64,000 nt of DNA from G963667675 sp964291545 (lineage in GTDB: Bacteria > Chloroflexota > Dehalococcoidia > Lucifugimonadales > UBA3495). Within the stretch, counting starts at the first letter, position 1. Each line of letters starts with the position of its first letter. The notes beneath the pieces are model-generated. The model made no database searches. It had not been told where the DNA came from and saw only the letters and a program-made list of their open reading frames with translations. Shown in pieces: positions 16,685 through 23,177 of this stretch. The translations under genes and the position numbers were made by a program. The stretch covers positions 310,001 to 374,000 of the forward strand of contig OZ219860.1 of assembly GCA_964291545.2 (NCBI GenBank). Direction: 5' to 3'.

Positions 16685-17056
16685 TCAGTGGCTGCCGCAA
16701 CCGCCGCTTCCGCAGCCGCAACCACCGCTTCCGCAGCCGCAACCGCCGCTCCCGCAACCGCCGGCGGAGGCGAACATGGGGTTGTTCACCACGAAGCCGA
16801 CCTGGCCTCCAAACTGCTCCACGTAGTCAATCGTCGCCTCTTCCAGGAATGGAGCAGAATCCGAGTCCATGAGGAACTTGACCCCTTCTACGTCCATGAC
16901 CGTGTCGTCGGGCTGGGACTCCTTTTCCATGGTCAGCATGTACTGCAGCCCCCCCGCTTGGGCGGGCATGGCTATGACGCGCAGGGAACTGTCGGATTCA
17001 CCTTGCTCGGTGAGGACTTCCTTGATTCTCTCAATGGCTAGAGCCGTAATTTCCAT
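16685..17056 (-). CDS. HesB/IscA-like protein with Gly-Cys-rich tail
   Basis: A 123-residue A-type iron-sulfur carrier-like fold: MEITALAIERIKEVLTEQ, then GGLQYMLTME and FGGQVGFVVNNPMFAS. The first cluster Cys (normally GGCSG.QY) is replaced (MPAQAGGLQY). The usual C-terminal CGCG is expanded into a tail with repeated GGCG.GGCG units from residue about 100 on, carrying several Cys, and ends CGSH. It might bind metal or a cluster in an unusual manner; function as an Fe-S carrier is not certain. It is a single gene with a palindrome after it. Confidence 0.82.
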   Translation of the reverse strand: MEITALAIERIKEVLTEQGESDSSLRVIAMPAQAGGLQYMLTMEKESQPDDTVMDVEGVKFLMDSDSAPFLEEATIDYVEQFGGQVGFVVNNPMFASAGGCGSGGCGCGSGGCGCGSGGCGSH

Positions 17057-17196
17057 GCCGTTTCTTCACACTCCTCGCTGATTGTCAGAGCGGGACTAGG
17101 CTTCGATTACGCTGCCTACGCTATCACATTGGTAGATGGAGGTCAACTGGCCTTGTGCAGCGATATGCGCAATTTAGCCTTGATGTCAAAACCCCG

Positions 17197-17226
17197 TTGA
17201 CAGACTGGCCGAGGCTTCTTTAACCT
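17197..17226 (+). promoter_or_regulatory. Sigma-70-like promoter (TTGACA, 18 bp, TAACCT)
   Basis: TTGACA at 17197-17202 and TAACCT at 17221-17226. The preceding block tgtcaaaaccccgttgac recurs with one mismatch at 29076-29091. It points toward the hairpins at 17253-17317 and the prohead protease gene. Confidence 0.5.
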
Positions 17227-17232
17227 CAATGC

Positions 17233-17318
17233 ACGCAATCAAATAGCGCACTGGCGTTCCGGGCCCAGGCCCGGCGCCGTTAAGGGACCGACCCAAAACA
17301 AGGGCCGGTCCTTTTTTG
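17233..17318 (+). ncRNA. Candidate small RNA or 5' leader upstream of phage protease
   Basis: A stretch of about 85 bases with no ORF, bounded by a promoter (17197-17226) and an intrinsic terminator (17284-17317). It contains a strong hairpin at 17253-17278 (GGCG, CCGGGC, CCAG loop, GCCCGG, CGCC, with a two-base bulge). It may be a small RNA or an attenuating leader of the protease-capsid genes. The rest of the 303-base spacer shows nothing else. Confidence 0.35.
17284..17317 (+). terminator. Intrinsic terminator on the plus strand
   Basis: GGGACCG, a 14-base loop, then CCGGTCC followed by six T. There is no plus-strand gene upstream until 11754, so its client is either the putative short RNA that starts near 17233 or a gene no longer in place. 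It lies 43 bases before the prohead protease start. Confidence 0.65.
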
Positions 17319-17359
17319 TTGGCCCAGGGGCCGGACCTCAAGAATGCGGAGGTGAGGAT

Positions 17360-18136
17360 ATGGAACAACAAGCCGGTGATTCCTGGGGCAGGGAGAGACT
17401 GCTGGAGGCGCTGGATGCCTTCCGCCGCGGTGTGGGCGAGCCGCCCCTGTTGCGGAAATGGACCGGCGCAGGCTCAGAAACGGGCCTTGTCGAAAAAGAC
17501 GAAGGGTCCGGCCCACGCCTTTCCTTCGTCCTTTCCACCGATGAGGTGGACCGACACGGCGACGTGATTTCAGCCGACGGCTGGGACCTGGAGTCCTATC
17601 GCAGCAACCCGGTATTCCTGTGGGCCCACGACTACGCCCGTCCCGTCATAGGCCGGGCATTGCAGACCTGGTCCGACGGCCGCCGCCTGATGGCCCAGAT
17701 GGAGTTCGCTCCCACGCCCTTCGCCCGGGAGGTGGCCATGCTCTACGCCGCCGGCTACCAGCGGGGAGTGTCGGTGGGCTTCAAGCCCCTCAGCTACGAA
17801 GAGCGCAGAAACGAAAAGACCGGAGCAGTAGTCGGCATCAGGTTCCTGGAGCAGGAACTGCTGGAGGCCAGCGCGGTGCCCGTGCCGGCCAACGCCAACG
17901 CATTGCGTCGGGCGCTGGACCAGGCGCCGCTGGCCGGGGAGTTCCTCCGCCGCTCCGGGCAGGGAGGCTCCCCGGCCCAGGCGGCCTGGCCCCTGCTGAC
18001 GGCGCGAGTGGACGAACTGGACAAGACGGTCCAGGAGATCGCCCGCACGTTGGCCGCCTTGGACCCCGGCGACGACGGGCCCCAGGGTGCAGGCATGGCG
18101 GACCTGCTCTCGGCCCTAAGGGAAGGACGGGCCTAG
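17360..18136 (+). CDS. Phage prohead protease, HK97/U35 family
   Basis: A 258-residue protein with the U35 herpesvirus-like protease core: SFVLSTDEVDRHGDVI at residues 55-70, catalytic H90 (LWAHD) and nucleophile S138 (GVSVGF). It cleaves scaffold segments during capsid maturation. ATG at 17360 is preceded by GGAGGTGAGGAT. The C-terminal 60 residues are Ala-rich and helical, perhaps a scaffold remnant. It is directly followed by the major capsid gene. In most HK97-type phages the portal gene would precede it; here the portal lies at 876-2225 in the opposite direction. Confidence 0.9.
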   Translation: MEQQAGDSWGRERLLEALDAFRRGVGEPPLLRKWTGAGSETGLVEKDEGSGPRLSFVLSTDEVDRHGDVISADGWDLESYRSNPVFLWAHDYARPVIGRALQTWSDGRRLMAQMEFAPTPFAREVAMLYAAGYQRGVSVGFKPLSYEERRNEKTGAVVGIRFLEQELLEASAVPVPANANALRRALDQAPLAGEFLRRSGQGGSPAQAAWPLLTARVDELDKTVQEIARTLAALDPGDDGPQGAGMADLLSALREGRA

Positions 18137-18200
18137 TCCCAATCTTCATACCCGGAAAATCCCAAGCGAATCCAAAGCTAAATCAAAGAAGGAGGAAGAG

Positions 18201-19535
18201 ATGACCATCGGAACACAAGACCTGGAGCTAATCAAGAAAGAGGTAGCCGGCATCCGCGAGTCCTACCAGTCGCGGCTCGACTCGGAAATCCCGCCGCTGC
18301 AGGAAGAGGTCAAGCGGCTGGGCGACCAGGTGGGCAAGATTCAAGACCTGTGGAGGGAGGGCGAGAAGCGGTCGATCCTGGCCCGCTATGGCGGCGGCGA
18401 GCGCCTCCGGGCGGCCCACGGTAAGTACACCGGCCTGGACCTGCTGGACCTGGCCTGCGTCCGCAGCCTGCTCACCGCCCAACTACGCGACCCGTCGGGG
18501 CTGAACCCACGGATGCTGGACGACTGGCGGGTAAACCTCAAGGCGGCCATGGACTCCACCACCGCAGGGGCCGGCGACGAACTGGTGGACACCCAGGAAG
18601 CCCGCGCCCTGTGGGAGGACGTGAACCTGGAGACCGCCGTGGCCCCCCTGTTCAACACCGTGCAGATGCCCAGCAACCCCTTCCTGATTCCCCTGCAGCT
18701 GGGCGACGTGAATTGGTACCCGGGGTCGGAAAACGTGGCCGCCAAGAGCACCGCCCTGGCCACGGCCCGCCAGACCCTCACTGCCTACGAACTGGTGGCC
18801 GAGGTCCCCTGGTCCTACGACCTGGATGAAGACTCGGTCATCGCCATGATGGAGGAACTGCGCCGCAGCCTGCTGCGCAACGCCCGAGAGGTCATCGACG
18901 ACGTGATTCTCAACGGCGACGCCAGCGCCACCGACAACATCAACGCCGACGAGGCCACCATCGCCGCCACCGATCCCGGCAAAGGCCACTGGTTGCTGGG
19001 GTTCGACGGCCTGCTCCACCTGCCGTTGGTAGACAACACCGGCCAAGCCAATGACCACGGCGCCGCGGTCTCCGGCGACATGTTCAACGAGGTCCGCTCC
19101 AAGCTGGGCAAGTACGGCGTCCGACCGTCGGAGATGGTCTACATAACCGACGTCAACACCTTCATCCGCTGTCTCGGCGTCGACTCCTTCCGGACCCTGG
19201 ACAAGTTCGGCCCCCACGCAACAGTCCTCACCGGGCAGCTGGGCGCAGTGGAGGGCATCCCAGTCATCGTCTCGGAGCAGATGAAGCTGGCCGACGCCGA
19301 CGGCAAGGTCACCGACGGAGGCAACGACGCCGACACCGGCCGCTTGCTCATCGTCAACCGCGGCCAGTGGCGGGTGGGCTACAAGCGAGAGTTGAGCATC
19401 GAGACCGTGCGCGACCCGCAGAAGCGACAGAACGTGATGGTCGTCAGCTTCCGCATCGCTCTGCAGGAACGCAGCGGCTCCCGCTCCGCCGCCACCCACA
19501 CTGCCCTGCAGTACAACATCACCGGCGTGGCCTAA
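18201..19535 (+). CDS. Phage major capsid protein, HK97 fold
   Basis: A 444-residue protein. Residues 1-60 are a charged coiled coil, the delta (scaffold) domain of HK97-type capsids. The rest carries the capsid blocks: VEVPWSYDLDEDSV-like E-loop and spine region near residue 210, EVIDDVILNGD, and PVIVSEQM in the A domain. RBS AAGGAGGAAGAG precedes ATG 18201. The gap to the protease is 64 bases. The frame is intact, with no sign of decay. No tail, tape-measure, connector or lysis gene follows; only repeats lie downstream to 20205. Confidence 0.9.
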   Translation: MTIGTQDLELIKKEVAGIRESYQSRLDSEIPPLQEEVKRLGDQVGKIQDLWREGEKRSILARYGGGERLRAAHGKYTGLDLLDLACVRSLLTAQLRDPSGLNPRMLDDWRVNLKAAMDSTTAGAGDELVDTQEARALWEDVNLETAVAPLFNTVQMPSNPFLIPLQLGDVNWYPGSENVAAKSTALATARQTLTAYELVAEVPWSYDLDEDSVIAMMEELRRSLLRNAREVIDDVILNGDASATDNINADEATIAATDPGKGHWLLGFDGLLHLPLVDNTGQANDHGAAVSGDMFNEVRSKLGKYGVRPSEMVYITDVNTFIRCLGVDSFRTLDKFGPHATVLTGQLGAVEGIPVIVSEQMKLADADGKVTDGGNDADTGRLLIVNRGQWRVGYKRELSIETVRDPQKRQNVMVVSFRIALQERSGSRSAATHTALQYNITGVA

Positions 19536-19570
19536 CCGCCGGCCGGCGTCCCTCCGCCCCGCTGGCATTA

Positions 19571-19921
19571 CCCGCCCGTCCGTTCTTCCTGAGGCTCTCG
19601 AAGGGGCAACGGACGGGCGACGGTACGCCAGGATGGCCCGCGCCTATCATCCCCAACCCGTCATTCCGGCCCCGAGCCGGAATCCAGAGCGCCTGTTCAC
19701 CAACATCGTAGCATTCCCTACGCCGCGCCCCGTCCGTTCATCCCGCAAGTCACGACAGCGCCCATCATCCCCAACCCGTCTTCCGGCCCCCGAGCCGGAA
19801 TCCAGAGCGCCTGTTCACCAACATCGTAGCATTCCCTCCGCCGCACCCCGTCCGTTGATCCCGCAAGTCGCGACAGCGCCCGTCCGTTTGTCCTGAGGCT
19901 CTCGAAGGGGGAACGGACGGG
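19571..19921 (+). repeat. Repeat cluster with a 118-bp tandem duplication
   Basis: Two adjacent units of about 118 bases (19648-19765 and 19766-19882), about 95% alike, each holding a CCGG..CCGG palindrome (cattccggccccgagccggaatcc) and the phrase gcctgttcaccaacatcgt, which also occurs at 27783-27801. Copies of the CCGTCCGTT family flank both ends (19571-19619 and 19879-19921). The 670-base spacer between the capsid and tlyA genes holds otherwise only a variant repeat near 20051-20087 (gtcatttcgaggagcgc...gagaaatct). No gene is seen. Confidence 0.75.
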
Positions 19922-20205
19922 TGGGTGGTGGCGGGGGCGGCCACACTTCATGTCTCCCAAGGTATACTAGCCAAGTGACGCCACCCCAGACCAACGTCAT
20001 GATTGGGTGCTCTACAACGAATTCCAGCCCAATCCCAAAACCACACCCCTGTCATTTCGAGGAGCGCAGCGACGAGAAATCTAAAGTGGCTCGGCGCCGA
20101 TACCGTAATGGATGCAACGACTCTTGACCCTTCTCTGCCGCCCGTGGTGACAACCGAGAGGCCCTGTCACCCACGTACCTGAACGGAACCCTGATCACCA
20201 GACCT

Positions 20206-20967
20206 ATGTCTGACCAGCCACCAAAACCCAAATCCAAACCCGCCTCCAGGAAACGCGCCGACGTGCTCCTGGTGGAAAAGGGCTTGGCCGAAACGCGAGA
20301 GAAGGCGGCCCTGACGATCATGGAAGGACTGGTCTTCACTCCTTCAGGACGGGTGGACAAACCCGGCGCCCGCATCTCGGCGGAAACACCTCTGGAGGTG
20401 CGCGGCGGCCTGCCCTACGTGGGCCGGGGCGGGGTGAAGCTGGCCCACGCCCTGGACAGCTTTGGCTTACGGGTGGAGGGCCTGACCGCCCTGGACGTGG
20501 GAGCGTCCACCGGCGGGTTCACCGACTGCCTGTTGCAGCGAGGCGCCAGACGCGTCTACGCCGTGGACGTTGGCCGGGGGCAGTTGGACTACCGGCTGCG
20601 CCAGGATCCCCGAGTTGTGGTCATGGAAAAGGTCAACGCCCGCTATCCCTTCCAACTCGAAGAAGCCGTAGACCTGGTCACCATGGACGTGTCATTCATA
20701 TCGCTGACCATGGTCATACCCTCGGCCCTGGAGCACCTGAAGCAGGCTTGCAACCTGATTGCCCTGGTCAAGCCCCAGTTCGAGGCCGAAAAAGGCGAGG
20801 TGGGCCGGGGCGGCGTCATCAAAGACCCGCAGGTGCACGCCAGGGTCCTGGGCCGGACCGTGAATTGGGCCACGGATCAGGGTCTGCGGCTGCGGAACCT
20901 CTGCGCCTCGCCAATCCTGGGAGACGCCGGCAACCGGGAGTTCTTCCTGCTGCTGCAGAAGCCGTGA
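20206..20967 (+). CDS. tlyA: TlyA-family rRNA 2'-O-methyltransferase
   Basis: A 253-residue protein: an S4 RNA-binding domain (about 18-70, RADVLLVEKGLAETREKA) then an FtsJ-type Rossmann methyltransferase (LDVGASTGGFTDCLLQRGA, residues 96-114, the SAM site; VDVGRGQLDY; VKPQFEAEKGEV). TlyA adds 2'-O-methyl groups to 16S and 23S rRNA and affects sensitivity to capreomycin-type drugs. K78 and D97 belong to the conserved K-D-K-E set. It is followed after 22 bases by a CinA-type gene. Confidence 0.92.
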   Translation: MSDQPPKPKSKPASRKRADVLLVEKGLAETREKAALTIMEGLVFTPSGRVDKPGARISAETPLEVRGGLPYVGRGGVKLAHALDSFGLRVEGLTALDVGASTGGFTDCLLQRGARRVYAVDVGRGQLDYRLRQDPRVVVMEKVNARYPFQLEEAVDLVTMDVSFISLTMVIPSALEHLKQACNLIALVKPQFEAEKGEVGRGGVIKDPQVHARVLGRTVNWATDQGLRLRNLCASPILGDAGNREFFLLLQKP

Positions 20968-20989
20968 ATAATCTTCGAGGACATGCGTC

Positions 20990-21463
20990 GTGGAAGTAAC
21001 CGAGTTGGCTGAAATCCTAACGGCCCGGGGGGAAACGGTCTCGGTGGCCGAGGCCGATACTTGCGGGTTAGTAGGCTACATGCTGGGCACGGTCCCCGGC
21101 GCATCCAAGTACTTTCCCGGCGGAGTCATCGCCTACAGCGGAGGAACCAAGCAGCGCATCCTGGGGGTAACGGACGAGCTGTACCAGACCTACGGCACCG
21201 TAAGCGAGGAGATGGCCGTCGCCATGGCAAGTGGCGTGCGGGAGCTTACCGGGGCCGACTACGCATTGTCTGTGACGGGAGTCACCGGCCCCGGCCCGGG
21301 CAGCCGCAACACTCCCATCGGCACATTCTTCATCGGCCTGTCGGCAAAGGACGGGCCTGACCACGCCATCCAAGTCCACCTGGACGGAGACCGAGACGCC
21401 ATCAAGCGCGCCGTGGCCCAGGAAGCGCTGGACCTGCTGGGGAGGCATCTGGCGGGCGGGTGA
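20990..21463 (+). CDS. CinA C-terminal domain protein (PncC-like amidohydrolase)
   Basis: A 157-residue stand-alone CinA-C domain. PGASKYFPGGVIAYSGGTKQRILGV and LSVTGVTGPG are the diagnostic blocks, and NMN deamidase activity is known for the family. The usual VAESCTGG start of the active site reads VAEADTCGL, so the catalytic Ser appears to be missing and activity is in doubt. The start is GTG at 20990, 22 bases after tlyA; the two are probably cotranscribed, as in many Chloroflexota and Firmicutes. Confidence 0.85.
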   Translation: MEVTELAEILTARGETVSVAEADTCGLVGYMLGTVPGASKYFPGGVIAYSGGTKQRILGVTDELYQTYGTVSEEMAVAMASGVRELTGADYALSVTGVTGPGPGSRNTPIGTFFIGLSAKDGPDHAIQVHLDGDRDAIKRAVAQEALDLLGRHLAGG

Positions 21464-21480
21464 ATGACTATCTAGAGGGC

Positions 21481-21528
21481 TTGACCAGCACGCTAGTTCG
21501 CCGTACACTAATATCCGTACGATAGTGT
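21481..21528 (+). promoter_or_regulatory. Promoter and operator of the second toxin-antitoxin pair
   Basis: TTGACC at 21481-21486 and TACACT at 21504-21509 (17-base spacing). ACACTA at 21505-21510 and TAGTGT at 21523-21528 form an inverted repeat that overlaps the -10 region, the position expected for self-repression by the antitoxin. Confidence 0.6.
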
Positions 21529-21548
21529 CCATACAAAAGGAGTGGGAC

Positions 21549-21797
21549 ATGGCTAGGCTGGACGTAAGGCTTGACGCAGAGAGGCGGCAGCGGTTGCAGG
21601 AACTTGCCGCGGTACGAGGCGCGCCCATCTCTGAAGTGGTGCGCTCCCTGATCGACAGCGCCTATGAGGACGTCCAACACACTCAGCGCAAGCAGGCCAT
21701 CGAACGGCTTATCGGCCTGAACGTGGAAGTCCCGCAGGATCCTGCAGTCCTATCCCAAGAGTTGGAGGCCGCCCATGATCCCGGCGGTCTTCATTGA
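21549..21797 (+). CDS. Ribbon-helix-helix antitoxin (VapB/CopG-like)
   Basis: An 82-residue protein starting MARLDVRLDAERRQRLQELAAVRGAPISEVVRSLIDSAY, the CopG/Arc pattern of one strand and two helices. ATG at 21549 follows AAAGGAG and is preferred over the ATG at 21525. The C-terminal half contains the toxin-binding segment. It overlaps the following PIN gene by 23 bases, so they are translated together. Confidence 0.82.
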   Translation: MARLDVRLDAERRQRLQELAAVRGAPISEVVRSLIDSAYEDVQHTQRKQAIERLIGLNVEVPQDPAVLSQELEAAHDPGGLH

Positions 21798-22227
21798 CGC
21801 CAACGTTCCCATATACGCCGCCGGCAGGGATCATCCTTACAAAGAACCATGTTCCCGGATTCTCCGGATCATGGGCGATGACCCCGAGTCGTTCGTCACC
21901 GATGCCGAGGTGCTCCAAGAACTGGTCCATCTCTACCTCTCCTCCCGCAGATGGGCCGCGGGGCGGGAGGTCGCCCTGGACTTCGCCGAAGCAATGAGTG
22001 GGCGCATAGAGCCGGTCCTCGCCGATGACGTGTTCTGGGCGATACACCTGGCCGACCACAATCCCGAGGTCAGCTCCCGGGACCTGATACACGCTTCGGT
22101 AATGCGACGCCTAGGAAGCACCAGCATCATCTCGGCGGACGCCGACTTCGACCGGCTCCAAGGCATCGACCGGTTGGACCCCGCCCGCCTCGGCGAGTGG
22201 GAACAGTTGATCCTCGCCGACAGCTAA
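21775..22227 (+). CDS. PIN-domain ribonuclease toxin (VapC-like)
   Basis: A 150-residue PIN protein. D8 (VFIDANVPIY) is the first metal ligand, E45 (TDAEVLQEL) the next, and SRDLIHASVM and SADADFDRL hold the others. The pairing with the antitoxin, a 23-base overlap and an upstream promoter/operator make a complete type II toxin-antitoxin operon. Unlike the first pair at the window's left edge it is on the plus strand; the two pairs are not close copies. Confidence 0.88.
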   Translation: MIPAVFIDANVPIYAAGRDHPYKEPCSRILRIMGDDPESFVTDAEVLQELVHLYLSSRRWAAGREVALDFAEAMSGRIEPVLADDVFWAIHLADHNPEVSSRDLIHASVMRRLGSTSIISADADFDRLQGIDRLDPARLGEWEQLILADS

Positions 22228-22261
22228 AGCCAGCGCTCTCCGCAGCGTTGTCCTTAGCACC

Positions 22262-23092
22262 CTACCCCAGCTCCACCCGCCGCAACAAGTAAGCGTCGGA
22301 GGCCATAATCTCCGGGACGTGCTTGGCAAGGACCGCGGGGTCGTCCCTGGAGGTGAACACCCGGCCGGTGAGGGCCCCTGACTCGTCGCTGGCCAGGAAC
22401 ACCGTTAGCTCCGCCGTCAGGTCGGGGGACTCCCCCTTGCCGGCCAGCACGCCGCTGATGTAGTCCCGCAGCTCGGTGAGTCCCGCCGCCTCGGCATCGT
22501 CCCGGTTTCCCTCCAGCATCCGGGTGGCCACACCGCCGGGGCACACGCAGTTCACCCGGATGTTTGTCCCGGCCAGCTCCAGGGCCATGACCTCGGCGAC
22601 CTTCATGATTCCGACCTTGCCGGCCACGTAGGCGGAGAACAAAGGGTACGGGGATATCCCTCCGCCGGCGCAAATGTTGACGATGCGGCCCCGGCCCTGC
22701 CGGAGCATGATGGGAAGCGCCGCCCGGGAGCAGTAATAAGTGCCGAACAGGTTCACCTGTATGGTGTTGACCCAACGGTCTGGGTCGGCCTCGTGAAGCA
22801 TCCCCAGCGGCCCGGCGCTTCCGGCGTTGTTGACCAGGACGTCGATAGCGCCGTAGTGTTCCAGCGCCCGCGCCGCCATCCGGTCGGCCTGCTCCCGGTC
22901 CGCCACGTCGGTGGGGACCACCAGCGCCTCCGCTCCCAGGCGGCGCGCCTCGTCGGCCGTCTCTTCCAGTTCGGCGGCTGTGCGCGAGGCCAGGGCCAGC
23001 CTCGCTCCTTCCCTGGCGAAAGCCAGGGCGATGGCTTTGCCGATGCCCCGCCCTGCTCCGGTGATTATCGCTACCTGTCCTGCGAGGCGCAT
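22262..23092 (-). CDS. Short-chain dehydrogenase/reductase
   Basis: A 276-residue SDR. TGAGRGIG near residues 11-18 binds the nucleotide, NNAG is at about 88-91, and SAYVAGK holds the catalytic Tyr and Lys. The residue expected to be the Ser of the triad lies in NICAGGG, where Cys-Ala-Gly replaces the usual SS, so the catalytic Ser seems absent. The C-terminal tail (about 30 residues beyond the fold) is longer than usual. Substrate unknown. It is convergent with the toxin gene. Confidence 0.85.
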   Translation of the reverse strand: MRLAGQVAIITGAGRGIGKAIALAFAREGARLALASRTAAELEETADEARRLGAEALVVPTDVADREQADRMAARALEHYGAIDVLVNNAGSAGPLGMLHEADPDRWVNTIQVNLFGTYYCSRAALPIMLRQGRGRIVNICAGGGISPYPLFSAYVAGKVGIMKVAEVMALELAGTNIRVNCVCPGGVATRMLEGNRDDAEAAGLTELRDYISGVLAGKGESPDLTAELTVFLASDESGALTGRVFTSRDDPAVLAKHVPEIMASDAYLLRRVELG

Positions 23093-23140
23093 GGTGGTAG
23101 GCCTCCGTGGGTCAGATGCTGACTCCCCCTCATCCCAACC

Positions 23141-23163
23141 TTCTCCCGCCAGGGGAGAAGGGG
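23141..23163. repeat. CCTTCTCCC/GGGGAGAAGG inverted repeat
   Basis: ccttctcccgccaggggagaagg, an inverted repeat with a 4-base loop, part of a widespread intergenic repeat type (ctcatcccaaccttctcccgcc). It lies between the penicillin acylase stop and the SDR start. It may also serve as a hairpin at the 3' end of the acylase transcript. Confidence 0.5.
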
Positions 23164-23177
23164 TTTATGAGGCGTAT

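Noticed and set aside
800..17350. Homologous inverted sequences at the proposed inversion ends
   Set aside because: I compared 700-875 with 17057-17360 on both strands and found no convincing long match, so the mechanism of the proposed inversion stays open.
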